DNA of 64,000 nt from Tillandsia leiboldiana (lineage: Eukaryota > Streptophyta > Magnoliopsida > Poales > Bromeliaceae): assembly GCA_029204045.2 (NCBI GenBank), contig CM055073.1:26689818-26753817 (forward strand), in the 5' to 3' direction. This document shows positions 1 to 10,872 of this stretch, piece by piece; positions within the stretch are counted from its first letter, which is position 1, and every line of letters begins with the position of its first letter. A model generated the notes under the pieces. That model was given only the letters and a program-made list of their open reading frames with translations, was not told the origin of the DNA and did not search any database. Made by a program: the position numbers and the translations under genes.

Positions 1-1663
1 TGAAGCACGAGTGCCTCTAATGGCGGATTCCGGCCGGCGGCACTTAGGCCGGCGCAACTTGGACCAAGTTGTCCCCCTCGACTCCCCGATGCTTCCTGTG
101 GCAGTGGCCGGCGGCGCAGGTGCACGGCGGCGCCGGACAGAAAAGATTTGCCGAGGTACACTACTGCCCGGTTCTAGGGCAAGCTCGGGAGGCGCTGATC
201 CTTAACCGATGGCGTTCAAGGTTGTAGGGCACCTTGGAGTCGCCGAGAAGAGAAGATCCAACGGCCTTGATCTTGATTCCGACGGTCGGATGAAGCCCGT
301 GGTCAAGTTCGGCCAGATCTTGCTTTTCCGGCGATGGAGTGCTACCGCCGGCAACCCGAGGCACGGCGGCGACGCGGACTTCACCGGAGCATTCATCTCA
401 AAGTCAACAACACACTACTAAGGTCTAGAGTTCATTTAAAAGACAACTCTTCCATAACTCACCTCGTCGGAGCAATCAATGAAGAAGAGGACTCTCCACG
501 CAGTGTACGGCGGAGTCCGACGCCAGGGTTCCTCGGCTGGGTCACAGCTTCACAGAGGAACACTCAGGAGAAGACTTGATCAACCTGGGCCCTTCCCAAC
601 ACCTTCCTCCCATCAACCGAGAAAAAACTTCATGTCTTCTTCTTCTTCTTCACCTACTCCGGCGACGGAAACTGTAGCGGCCGGTGCGCGACCTCCGTGG
701 GGTGCGGCAGGAGAGGGGAAGCAGTTGGGCTGGCGGCTGGGGGCAGAGCTACGGGGGTAGGGTTTAGAGTTCAAAGGAACCCTAGCCGAGTTCATCTATA
801 TATAGTGCATTGTGCACAATAGCATTTTACTCCCTCAAACCTCACTATTTTGTGCCCAGCCCCTCACAGCAAACTCTTCTCACATCCAGGTCCCTCTCCA
901 AGCAGCGGCACGCATATCGAGGCACACAAACTAGGGTTTTTGTGTAATTTATCGCGTTTTCTGCCGTATTTCATGCTTTTCGAGGCGTTCCGGTCGTCGG
1001 AACGAAAAATGGACTTCGCCATGACGTCCGGCTCGACGAAACCTATCAGGTAGCGATTTTGGTTCACTAAAATTTAGCTCCATAATTTTTAAACTCCATC
1101 TTATAATATAAATTGTATAGTTCGGCACGCTTTACGGTGCTTTAGGCTCTTCAAATGCAAATTTCGTTAGTGCCATTGCGTCCAGAACGATGAAACCGAT
1201 CGAAACGACTACCTGGATCACTATGTTCGGAATCCGAACAGTGAATTAGTCAACGTTGCAACCGCCAGAGTCCCGAACATTGGGGTCACTGTTCATCTAC
1301 AGTAATCCACTTAATGCACTGTGCGCAGACACCGTTACATTGGTCTCGTTTATTCGTTCGTTGCTTCGATGATTTCTGGAAGATCGGACCGTCAGATCGA
1401 AAAGTGCTGAATATGAATCTCGCTCAGTTCGACGAGACGATCGCAACGGTCAATTCGGATTTCCAAGATCCTGTCCGGATTGGAAAATAGCCTTTTTGCC
1501 TAGTAATTAGTGCAACTTGCACACTGGCGCTTGGCCAAATAGGTCAACAAGGGTCTTTTGAATTCAAAACCAGCTCAAAATTCACTTTTAATCTATTTAT
1601 TAAAATAAGATATTTCGAATTTCTACACCCGAACGGCACATCAGGCGATTGCAGACGGGGCAT
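1..1663. other. LTR-like or intergenic DNA without a recognisable gene
   Basis: No coding region is supported here. The first 750 bases are GC-rich, with short ORFs of low complexity in several frames and no recognisable domain. A TATA-like stretch (ctatatatag) near 795 is followed by a leader-like segment and then AT-richer DNA to about 1660. The texture (GC-rich promoter-like block, TATA, long leader) resembles the long LTRs further along the window, so I infer an old LTR fragment, but no terminal sequence or target-site duplication is visible. Confidence 0.35.
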
Positions 1664-2525
1664 TATTGAGTCTAGAATTTTCGCCACTTAAGGGAGTGAC
1701 ACGTGGCGTCTACCATCGGCTAAAGACATCAGCCGACTGGAGAATGAGTCAACAAAGAGTGACTCGCATCAAGATTAATACTGATCTCAATCGCGTAAGA
1801 GTGCGGCAAGCGACACACGCCATTCAGATAAAGGCAATCAGTCGACAGAAAAAGCGGCCGAAAATAGAAGGTTATATCGCCTCACCTAGGATCGACTCCG
1901 ACTGAAGACGAACACCAGACCACCCTAGTCGAGCGGCGAAGGAGGCAAGGTCAAAGTCAACCATTGGTTGCTCAAGCCGAAGAAGAGAAGGCTCTGAAAA
2001 AAATGAGTGCGAGATTCGAACGCGAATCTCATAACTGACTCCAAAATGGCAAACAGTGCCCAGCATTGGAAAGCGCCGAAGATCACGCTTCGGTCCTATT
2101 TGATGAAGTTTTACTCAAAAGGAAGTAGTTGAGAAATTTACGATGAATCTCCCCAAATCACATCGATTATTCAAATCGGCGATTATACGCATGGTTCGGG
2201 AGTGTATAAATATCTGAACCATCGAAGAAAAAAGGGTCCTGCAACCTCGTGAGCCAGGATCACCCCCCTACTTTTTCATATCTTTCATATCTACATTTAC
2301 CACATTTTTTAGGAGTAGGCTTATTGTTAATTGGCTACTTGTTATCCTTGTAACCCATTTTCTATCAATACAAATTCATAATCGGCTCCTTAACCGTGTC
2401 AAATTATTATTTCTACTTTCTGGTTCGGCTACTTTAGGTCGGACTCAACCTCTCTCTATCTCTATACTCCGATTCGGGTAATCTAAGTTGGACGATCGTG
2501 AGAGTTTAAGTGAGAAGAACCCGAC
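1664..2525 (+). repeat. LTR family A, left part (split by insertion)
   Basis: From about 1664 this segment aligns by eye with the family-A LTRs at 30074-31119 and 31664-32709. It shares the attttcg-cac-ttaagg start, the gtgacacgtg block, the gtataaat TATA region near 2205 and the tttcatatctttcatat stretch. The match breaks off at 2525 inside a sequence that is continuous in the other copies, and resumes at 13239. The copy is clearly more diverged than the pair near 31 kb. No TSD was found at its outer ends. Confidence 0.75.
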
Positions 2526-4570
2526 TGTCACGCCCCGGGGGTTTAAAATAAGCGAAAAAACGTATTCTTTTTTTTTTTAAACATCTCCACCCTCCGGCAC
2601 GTGCCCAGACCCGCCACACATACAAAGTTACTCCACAAACAGACAGAGTCTCCTTTGTATATATACGGCGTCACAATCACGATTTATACTTTAACCACAC
2701 CAGTCAAGGAGATAAAAGGAGGAAAAACAATAACATGCACCATATCCGGTAAGGCCACCCCATTTTGAAAGGATAAATCCACGGGTTGTAAAACGGTGCC
2801 CACACGACACCTAAATTTTATTAAACGTTTTCGCAATCTTTTTACTTGATTTGAAAAGAGTGGTCGAATCGACAACTAATAAGGGAAAAGCATTCATCCA
2901 CGAGAAAACACAGTTCAAACCCAACATCCACAATAAAGTATCACACGCACATAAGCTAACTAACCGAAATAATCAAAACGTAAGTAAAAGAAAGGTCACC
3001 AGCCCCTAATCGGGGGCTAAAAACCTCGAGTCGCGGCCTCACCGTCGTCCTGGATCCCATCCCTATCCGAACCTGTCACAGTATGGGAAGTCAGTGACCG
3101 AAGAGTAAGAGGTAGATGTAGAACATGTATGATGCTATAAGTACTGAAAGGAAAGCAAACCGATAAACCAGAGCATCCAAAGCTCCCCCTCATGAATCCA
3201 CAGTACCCCTGTAAATCAGAACGGAACACCTGCCAAAAGGTCTAAAGACCCCCAGCGAACAAAATCACATTGCTCTCACCTTGGTGTTTTTAACCCCTTA
3301 CGGTACTTGTGCAGCACCTTAAGTAACCGTAAGGGGTCCCCACCACATCACCTTGTGGGGTACACGAGTCAACGTACCACCTCTCCGAAAAAGTACACCG
3401 ATGCGGTGGCCAAACCGCTGGTGTGCGCGTAAGCAGCCATGAGCATAAGGACCGAAGTTGGTGTGTGATATAGAGCACCGCGACACCAGTCGCAACAGAT
3501 AGTAGTAAAGGGATACTCATGCGAAAAGAAGTTAGTTGAAAACTATCAGCACATCTACTTTACTCTTACATAGAACATGATGAGACCTCACTTTAAAAAG
3601 GACGCACGAAAAGGGTACGCACCTTGAATCGCGTTGAACAGAACACCTGAAACCGTCCTGCGCCCTTGCACAATTCCCGGACCCCTAAAAGTCCCCAACA
3701 AAAGCATCAGTAACACCTAACATAAAAACCCAGACCACCCGAGTAGAGAAACAAACTAAGAGACGCACGGGTGGACACAGAGACCGGGTGGCAGAGCTTG
3801 ACAACACTGCGCGGGCGATTTCCCCGCGCGGCGCGCGTTGCGGACCAGCCCTACGCGGGCACCAGCCTCGCGCGGCATGCGCTGTGGAGCAGCCCCGCGC
3901 GGACACGCGCTGCCTGCGGGCAGCGTCCCGCGCGGCACCAGCCCGCGCGGCGCACCGCACCGTAGGTGGTGCAGCCCTGCGCGGCAAAAGGTGCGGCAGC
4001 AGCGGCGACGCGACGAACGGCGAAACCCTTTAAGCCCAAGAAAAAAACCCAATAAAGAACGACGAAAACCAAAAACTAACGCCGCTTACCTTGATCTATT
4101 GGAGAAGATGATCCGTTCCCGTTCCACGCGGTGGTGAGGATCCGAACCCGCTCCCCCACAAACGGTAACGTCTCGTTCTCGGCTTCCGGCACGCTGATCG
4201 ACGAAGATTCGGGTTCCGCTTTCCTTTCCTCTCTTTTCTATCCGATTAGGGTTTCCTTTTTCTCATACGTGCAAAGAAAATCCCTAAATGCGATAAACGG
4301 GATTCTCTAACAAACCTCTAGATAAGAGTGCCACCTAAGCCAAGTTCCAATCCAGTCGGCGCGGATATTGATGCACCAAAGCCTTAACGGGTTCAACTTA
4401 TCCCATCGTACCCATTAACACAAAAGACTCAATCCGGAAGATCCGTATGTCGGATTTCGGATCCGATCGCTCCGTCGTTCACCATTTCTCGGGCTCTATC
4501 ATGGAAAATATTCGCAAACCACGACGGTCTACTCAGGAAAGCTTGATAACTTATTTTCCCTAATAAACTA
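2526..4570 (-). mobile_element. solo LTR family B, left part
   Basis: Starts TGTCACGCCCCGG directly after ccgac (2521-2525). Its other end, ATACTACA at 13238, is followed by ccggc (13239-13243), a 5-base TSD with one mismatch. With the nested Sirevirus removed the LTR is about 2.08 kb. Read on the minus strand it runs TGTAGTAT to GGGGCGTGACA, the terminal style of the Tekay-type LTRs at 17, 26 and 59 kb. It contains no ORF of note. It splits LTR family A and is itself split by the Sirevirus at 4571-13194. Confidence 0.7.
3800..3990. repeat. GC-rich array of CCGCGCGG-type palindromes in LTR B
   Basis: About 190 bases contain repeated cores such as ccgcgcgg, gcgcggca and cgcgcgg every 20-30 bases, separated by caccagcc- or agcccc-like spacers. 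The block opens short ORFs in all frames with Arg/Ala-rich composition, which I treat as shadows. It lies inside the family-B LTR. Confidence 0.6.
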
Positions 4571-5752
4571 TGTTACGGCTTTTTGTGTTGACATATTTCG
4601 TGAGTTAAGTCAGTGAGTTGAGTCGGAGTCTTAAAGGGATCAAATTGTCAAATCAGCCTTCGAAGACTCATTGAAGATTCAACATGAGCCCAAGTCAACT
4701 CTCAGGTATGATTAATTAAATCATGGTGATTTAAGTTCATTTATAATCATTGGAATCAGGAAATTATTGAAACTCGGTTTAGACTCGGTTTTAGGAACTT
4801 GGTTTTAACTTACAACCTTTCTTAAGTTTGGATTCCGGTACTAGGTTTGATCTGGATAACGCTTATCTTAGAAAAATCAGTTTTTACATTGCGTACCGGA
4901 ACCACACTTTGAGTTCCTCAAACCCGACACAGAATTTTCTGGAAATTTGCATTGCGTACCGGAACACAGACTCGCGTACCGGAACACAATAGAAAAATCT
5001 GTGTTTTGCACCATTGCGTACCGGAACACGTTATTTGGTACCGGTACACAATGCCTTCTCGGGATAAAATCTCTAAACCGACTTTTATCTTTTTCCAAGG
5101 GTTATAAATAGACACTTAGGGTTTCTCGATACTTACCGATCAATTCAGAAACACTCGAGAGCAACCCTAGAGGCTGGTTTTTATCGTTCTTCTCTTTCGC
5201 CTCTTTTAGGTCAATTCGATGGTTCTTCCAAGATCTATCTTTTGTCGAATTGATCTAGTCTTTGCTTAGAGATTCCTTCTACGGTTCTTCAATGATAATC
5301 TAAGCAAAGGATCACCATCGAAACCAATATTTCTATCGGCTAAGTTTGTGTCGTGGATTCGACGTGGCATCGTGGATTCGATGTGTTGAAGGCATTTCGT
5401 GGATTCGAAACGTGTGTTCGTGGATTCGAGTGGCATTCGTGGATTCGAACGTGTGCAGTGGACGTGCAATCGGTGGAGCGCAAGGTCCGAAGAAGTTGAA
5501 GGAGGGGTTGAGTCCGTGGAGTCGGTAATCACCTTGTTATTCTTCTTTTCTTATTGGATTGTTATTGCGTGTTGGTCCCATGGTTTTTCTCCTGGATTGG
5601 AGTTTCCACGTATATCTCGGTGTGCTATTTTTATTTTCCGCATTGGTTTTTATTTTGCACTGAGATTTGGTTTTATAAGTATTACACCTATTCACCCCCC
5701 TCTAGTTGTTTGATAGTACCTATTTAGATCTTTGGGAATCCAAAAACCAACA
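4571..5752 (+). repeat. 5' LTR of the Sirevirus derivative
   Basis: 1182 bases, TGTTACGG to CCAACA. Notable inner structure: several copies of gcgtaccggaacac between 4890 and 5050 in the U3, a TATA box at 5102-5110, and five copies of cgtggattcga (starts 5352, 5371, 5398, 5419, 5438). The last bases, ccaaaaaccaaca, abut the PBS. Confidence 0.93.
5102..5110 (+). promoter_or_regulatory. TATA box of the Sirevirus LTR promoter
   Basis: ttataaata follows the caagggttataaatagac context, downstream of the accgg microrepeats. The same box is kept in the 3' LTR near 12543 and in the related solo LTR near 18533. Transcription would start shortly after, giving a gtttctcgat-type leader. Confidence 0.6.
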
Positions 5753-5754
5753 AT

Positions 5755-5766
5755 TGGTATCAGAGC
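5755..5766 (+). promoter_or_regulatory. primer binding site, initiator tRNA-Met
   Basis: tggtatcagagc lies two bases after the 5' LTR end. It is complementary to the 3' end of plant initiator tRNA-Met and is the usual PBS of copia elements, including Sireviruses. Confidence 0.9.
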
Positions 5767-5786
5767 AGGTTTTAGGTTTATCTATC

Positions 5787-7748
5787 ATGTCGGGTGAAAG
5801 TGGTAATATTTATAGACCTCCTCTTTTTGATGGGACTAATTATGCTTATTGGAAATTGCGGATGAGAGCTTTTCTCATCGCAATTGATGAGCGGGTATGG
5901 CAATCGGTGGAATACGGTTGGGTGCATCCTGTTGAGGAAGTAGGAAATTCTACTATCCCAAAACCTCGCTCTAGATGGTCCAAAGAGGAACTCGAAAGAT
6001 CTTCTTACAATGGGAAAGGTATGAACGCTCTATTTAATTCTCTTTCCTTGACTGAGTTCACAAGAATTTCCGCGTGTGAAACCGCGAAGGAAATTTGGGA
6101 TATTCTCAAAATTACACATGAAGGTACTAATCTTGTAAAAATTCAAAAGCTCCAGATGCTTACAAGTCAATTTGACTCTATTCATATGGAAGAGCATGAA
6201 TTGTTTACAGATTATTACACTAGACTTCAAGATATAATCAATACTTGTGCTAATTTAGGAGAAAAGATCCCGGAGTCGAAAATTGTAAGAAAGATACTTC
6301 GGACTCTTCCGGAACGGTTTAGCGCAAAGGTTACCGCCATTGAAACCGTTAGTCATCCGGATGAGATGAGTGTAGAGGAATTAGTAGGTGCTTTGCAAAC
6401 TTATGAAATGATTTTTCCTACTAATCAAGTTTCTTCCAAGTATTCTTCTAAGCTTACAGGTATTGCATTCAAATCAACAAAGGAAGAAGATGGTGAATCA
6501 AGTTCCGATGATGAAATCTCTTTTGCCGATTTTGAAGAACAATTGGCGCGGATCACAAAGAAATTTCATCGGAAATTTTGGAAGAATCAAACCGATGGAT
6601 CTTCATCCACGAAACCATCTAAAGGATCATCGGGTTCTAAATCCTCTAAACTCAAAGGCGTTGCAAAACCTTCTAAAGAAAAAGAAAAAGATGATTTCGA
6701 AGGGGAAATCCAATGCTATAGATGCAAAGGCTACGACCATATTTCAACGGATTGTCCTTCTCCGAAATCATATAAAAATAAGGCTTTGCAAGCGAAAACT
6801 TGGGATGATTCTACTTCTAATGAATCGACCTCAAGTAAAGAGGAAAAAGTTGTTGCTTTTCATGCCTCTCAAATTTCCTCTTCTAATTTGTGTTTATCAT
6901 CTTTAGTCACTGACTCTACTCCTTTGATTTTGTATGAAACATCAACAACCGGCGGAGAGTCATCAAGTGAGGGGGAGTCGGACGAAGAAGAACTCGTTGA
7001 GGCATACCAACAACTTCTTGCGGAATCAAAGAAGATGGCCAAGCATATCAAGAAGTTGAGGAAGCAACAACTTGAAGTTCAAGACGAGAATCAAGCTTTA
7101 AAGATAAAACTTCATGATCTCGAGGAGGAACAAGGACGTTTATTGGATAACAATAAAATCCTCCAAGAAAAGCTAAACCAATCGGAGACAAACGCTAAAT
7201 CATATATGGACAAGATTGGTTTTCTAGAAAAACAGTTTGAAGAGATTCATGTCACCAACCAAGCATTGACCAAGCAAGTTCATGAACTCAAATCCGACAT
7301 ACAAAGGCTTTCAACCGTTTCCAAGAAACTAGATTGTATGTGCGGATTAGGTCAAACAAGCAAGGTTGGTTTGGATTTTAAAAAGGATCAAACTGTGCAT
7401 GCTTCAAGTTCCACATTCAAATTGAAAGGAAGAACGTGTCACCTTTGTGGACTTGAAGGACATTTGGTGAAGGATTGCCCGAAAAAGAGAAAGAAAAATC
7501 CTTCGGCAACTTCATCTATGGAGCGGACTCAAGGGACTCAAAAGATACATCAAGTCAAAGGAGTTCACTCATTCCACCAAAGGTCCGAGCCGCAACATCA
7601 ATCATACAAGTGGATCACTGCGAGGCAAAGACCTAAGGTGGATCAACAGTCAAAGCTATCAACTCCCGACCACAGTGAATCAAGACAACCCAAAATTCGA
7701 CGATTTTGGATTCGGAAAGGTGATATCTTTCCTTGTCTTAAGTTCTAA
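5787..7748 (+). CDS. gag: Gag polyprotein of a Sirevirus-type copia element
   Basis: 653 residues from the ATG after the PBS (the frame is open further upstream but starts inside the LTR). An N-terminal DUF4219-like motif (FDGTNYAYWKLRM, about residues 13-25) is followed by a UBN2/Retrotran_gag region to about residue 215. Next come a Ser/Lys-rich linker, a CCHC zinc knuckle starting with Cys310 (CYRCKGYDHISTDC), an acidic stretch, a long coiled coil (roughly 400-530), and a second CCHC from Cys551 (CHLCGLEGHLVKDC). Gag would form the particle and bind the element RNA. The ORF ends soon after the second knuckle with no protease or pol continuation, whereas Sirevirus gag normally leads into pol. 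The protein looks intact. Confidence 0.9.
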   Translation: MSGESGNIYRPPLFDGTNYAYWKLRMRAFLIAIDERVWQSVEYGWVHPVEEVGNSTIPKPRSRWSKEELERSSYNGKGMNALFNSLSLTEFTRISACETAKEIWDILKITHEGTNLVKIQKLQMLTSQFDSIHMEEHELFTDYYTRLQDIINTCANLGEKIPESKIVRKILRTLPERFSAKVTAIETVSHPDEMSVEELVGALQTYEMIFPTNQVSSKYSSKLTGIAFKSTKEEDGESSSDDEISFADFEEQLARITKKFHRKFWKNQTDGSSSTKPSKGSSGSKSSKLKGVAKPSKEKEKDDFEGEIQCYRCKGYDHISTDCPSPKSYKNKALQAKTWDDSTSNESTSSKEEKVVAFHASQISSSNLCLSSLVTDSTPLILYETSTTGGESSSEGESDEEELVEAYQQLLAESKKMAKHIKKLRKQQLEVQDENQALKIKLHDLEEEQGRLLDNNKILQEKLNQSETNAKSYMDKIGFLEKQFEEIHVTNQALTKQVHELKSDIQRLSTVSKKLDCMCGLGQTSKVGLDFKKDQTVHASSSTFKLKGRTCHLCGLEGHLVKDCPKKRKKNPSATSSMERTQGTQKIHQVKGVHSFHQRSEPQHQSYKWITARQRPKVDQQSKLSTPDHSESRQPKIRRFWIRKGDIFPCLKF

Positions 7749-8779
7749 ATAGCTTATGACTGTATGTAATGCTTTGATTGGTTTTTCTTTCATATTTTTC
7801 TGAATCTCTGCATTACATGTTTTCAATGCTCTTTGTTTTTATGTTTTGTTTTTTGAACAAAAGGTTTTTAATGAACAAGTGCATTGAATAAAAAAGGGCT
7901 TCATGTTCATTCACTCCAAATTAATTTTATATGGATTATCAACTTTACTCCATATTCATAATCTTGAAGATACTTCATTATAGGAGTTTTTGTTAGTTAT
8001 AAGCATCAAATTTTAGAAATCATGTGTGATCTTTAGATGCTTAATCTATCTCGGTTGTGTGAATTCATTGTGATAAACGTGAGACAACCGATAGACTAAA
8101 ATTTGGGATTTAATTCTTTCACGTAAGAGATTGCATTCTTACAAGGGTAAATAAATGAATTGTAAAAGATGTGGAAAGAGTTACATCCGAAAGGAGTGTG
8201 AAAACTACCACCACATGTTGGAAAGAGCTGCCACCCCGGTCGTCCGGTTTGTGTGTGAAGCTACCACATGTTATGGATGCTTGAAAAATATTTTATGAGA
8301 ATTTTTAGTTGAAGCATTCGGAGATTTATATTCAAAGTTCTTATTTTGAACAATCTCCTGGTTGGTATAAGGTGGGATAGTTAAAAAGATGCTCAAAGAG
8401 CCACCCTTAGGTATTTTAGTGCTTATCTCAATTTGAAAGGGTAGAATTCAAGATTGATGTCACTTGGAAATCTCTGTAAGTCATCTTTGTAAATCCGTTA
8501 CATCTTGATAGAGTTTGGATCTCAAGATTATTTTTGATGACTTGTGTTTGATGAATATAACATGAAAAACGGTTTATAATATTTTACCTTTATTTTTCAT
8601 GATTTTGGAGTAAATCTTTTTAATTTTTATAATTAATTGGATTGAATGACATCTATGTGAATTCATTGTTTTTCAAAGCACTTAAATGGATTTCTTGATG
8701 GTATACAAATCGGTAGTTGAAAAGATTTCAAAATTTGGATTTGTTTCAAGAAATTTTTGCTTTTTGGCTCTGTTGTTCC
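7749..8779 (+). other. internal noncoding stretch of the Sirevirus derivative
   Basis: About 1 kb of AT-rich DNA with no coding region and no trace of integrase or RT that I can recognise. It lies where pol would be expected. Confidence 0.6.
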
Positions 8780-9125
8780 GGTACCTGCTGTTTAGTACCT
8801 GAAAATCCAATCCGGATTAGAAAATCCAATCCGGATTAGAAAATCCAATCCGGAACCCGAATGTGAATTTTTCTGGTTTTTCACTTGCGTACCGGTACTA
8901 CATTTTTTGTACCGGAACTACATTGCGGATCCGGATCATCCCATGCCTGTCAATCCGGAACCCGAACGAAGGTTTTTTGGTTTTTACACTGCATACCGGT
9001 ACGCGACTTCTTGTACCGGTACGCGATCTGGAATTCTTTATATTCCGAAACTCCAAGATTTTTAATTCATCTCTCCCACTTCAAAACCCTCCCTCTCTCT
9101 CTCTAAAACTTCTCTAAGGGGTTTT
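8780..9125 (+). promoter_or_regulatory. internal promoter-like module upstream of ORF2
   Basis: Three tandem copies of gaaaatccaatccggatta (about 8803-8856) are followed by cttgcgtaccggtact, tgtaccggaacta, gcggatccgg and two taccggtacgcg copies (to about 9030). This is the same accgg microrepeat vocabulary as the U3 of this element's LTRs and of the related solo LTR at 17.9 kb. A weak TATA-like tttatatt (about 9037) and a CT-rich leader follow. I infer a promoter that drives ORF2 separately from the LTR. Confidence 0.5.
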
Positions 9126-9158
9126 TCTTCAGGATCAAGAGATTTGTTGCTTTGATTT

Positions 9159-9522
9159 GTAAGTTTCTTCATTAATCTTGTTTTCTTTTGTTTCAAAACC
9201 CTAGTTTTTAGGTTTTGATGTTTTATTTAGGGATTTTTGAGTAGATCCTTATTTCAATTGAAATCTCTTGCATAAATTACCCTTAATTCATGTTTAGAAC
9301 ATATATGGTTGCTTTCTATCTAATTAGATTTATGTTTCCATGCTTATTTGATTGAATCTAACATTTTCATATGTTCTTAGCATAAAAGAAATTGAGAATT
9401 AGGGCTTTTAATATAAATGAATTTTAAATGATGAATCATGAATTGTGACTGTTTAGAATGTTTCTTAGACATGTTTAAACCTTCCTATAAGATCAAATCA
9501 TAGTGCATTGTGTTCTTTGTAG
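9159..9522 (+). other. probable intron in the ORF2 5' leader
   Basis: A strong donor (gtaagt at 9159) and an acceptor (tgttctttgtag, ending 9522) bound 364 AT-rich bases. The ATG of ORF2 is three bases after the acceptor. The layout is that of a spliced plant mRNA leader, which supports a subgenomic or independent transcript for ORF2. Confidence 0.55.
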
Positions 9523-9525
9523 GAA

Positions 9526-10872
9526 ATGGCTTTTTCATGGCTTCTTGCACTAGTAATTTTGATGGCCACTGGAAGTGGACGTGGTCACGGTTCTGGAAAA
9601 AAAAAGGCTACCAAACGATCACGCAACGAGAATTCAACTATCTCAGAATCTGAACATTCCTCAGAATATGAAGAGGAATCAGTTCAAGAAAAGGGAAAAG
9701 CACCTTTGGCTTCAAGGAAAAAGAAGGGTGCGGATTCTCCTCCGCGTAGAAGTACCGGTGGACCGGTAATACGCGAGCGCTCTCAACGGAGATCAAATGT
9801 TGATGAAAGTGAACCACATGTGAGTGCAAAACGACGTGCCAGATTTGCAAACCGCACATGCATTGGAGAGCGACACGTGAATTTTAATGAGCTATGTCGT
9901 GAGGTGCCAGACTTTGCAAGGTTTTTGGAACGAAGTCATATTCGGCCACTTGGCAGAGTTCAACCTAAGATGGGTTTTTGTGTGGAGATCATCAGGGAAT
10001 TCTACATGCGAGGTAACATACTTCAAAAAGACCATGACACCGGAGCCTTCGTCTTTGAAACAACAGTTAGAGACGTCAAGTTTGACATTACTCCAGCAGT
10101 AATTGGTGCAAACCTTGGATTAGCTGTTGACACTACTGGTCTTTATTACACTGATGGTAATTTCCAACATGATACCCATTGGGATATGGTTGTGGACTCT
10201 ATTTGCAAGACAGGGACGCACACGAACAGATCATATGTTGAATCAAAGGACCTAAAACCAGAGTATCATATTTTGTCCTTAATTGTATGCTACAACCTAT
10301 TGCCCACACTGGGGACCAAAAGGATTCGATGGGATCGATTGTTACTTCTCTTTTTCCTTGGTCACCCGGAAAGTGCAAATGGAATTAACACCAACATTCC
10401 ATTTCTCATTTGGCAGCAAATGGTACATGTCGTTGAAGGATCAAGGCAACGTGACCTTCTACCGTATCCAATCTTGATTACTCGTATTCTGGAAGATCAC
10501 GGAGTGGACATTTCTTGTGCCAAATATGATTATGGCTTGGGGGCAATTGATGGAATCACTTTAGCCAAGTCAATTAGCACTTTGAAGACTTTTGGGCATA
10601 CAAAAGCCTATGCAAGTGAAGCGACAGTGAGTGCACCACCTCGTCAAGAATCTCCTGAACCAGATGAGGTCGTAACTCTTCAAACCTTGCATCGGGATGT
10701 TCATTCATTAAAGCAAAGGATGGAGCAAAGGATGGAGCAAGGCTTCAAGAAACTTGAGGATAGTTTAAAGAAAATCTTCGATATCCTTGGGTGTAAACAT
10801 GATGATGTGGTCACCGGAGCAACTTGTGACACCCCCGGAATTTGGATTAGTCCTCTATATAAAATGATATAA
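9526..10872 (+). CDS. ORF2, putative plant transposon / env-like protein, C-terminus altered by a TRIM
   Basis: 448 residues as it now reads. A short hydrophobic N-terminus (about residues 1-17) could be a signal or anchor. A Lys/Arg/Ser-rich low-complexity region runs to about 115. A conserved globular region (about 118-330) resembles the 'putative plant transposon protein' family (Transposase_32) often annotated beside Sirevirus-like elements as env-like. A short charged helical tail with two adjacent RMEQ units follows. The function of the family is not known. From residue 434 the frame reads into the TRIM at 10825, so the last 15 residues are TRIM-encoded. The original frame resumes after the TSD at 11366 and ends at 11431 with an acidic tail of 21 residues. 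The start follows a likely leader intron. Confidence 0.7.
   Translation: MAFSWLLALVILMATGSGRGHGSGKKKATKRSRNENSTISESEHSSEYEEESVQEKGKAPLASRKKKGADSPPRRSTGGPVIRERSQRRSNVDESEPHVSAKRRARFANRTCIGERHVNFNELCREVPDFARFLERSHIRPLGRVQPKMGFCVEIIREFYMRGNILQKDHDTGAFVFETTVRDVKFDITPAVIGANLGLAVDTTGLYYTDGNFQHDTHWDMVVDSICKTGTHTNRSYVESKDLKPEYHILSLIVCYNLLPTLGTKRIRWDRLLLLFFLGHPESANGINTNIPFLIWQQMVHVVEGSRQRDLLPYPILITRILEDHGVDISCAKYDYGLGAIDGITLAKSISTLKTFGHTKAYASEATVSAPPRQESPEPDEVVTLQTLHRDVHSLKQRMEQRMEQGFKKLEDSLKKIFDILGCKHDDVVTGATCDTPGIWISPLYKMI

Noticed and set aside
3685..4137. Arg/Ala-rich ORFs of about 100 residues on both strands
   Set aside because: Shadows of CCGCGCGG palindromic repeats inside LTR B.
5755..5766. 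A tRNA gene fragment
   Set aside because: It is the primer binding site next to the LTR, complementary to tRNA-Met only over the 3' end; the same applies at 11005.
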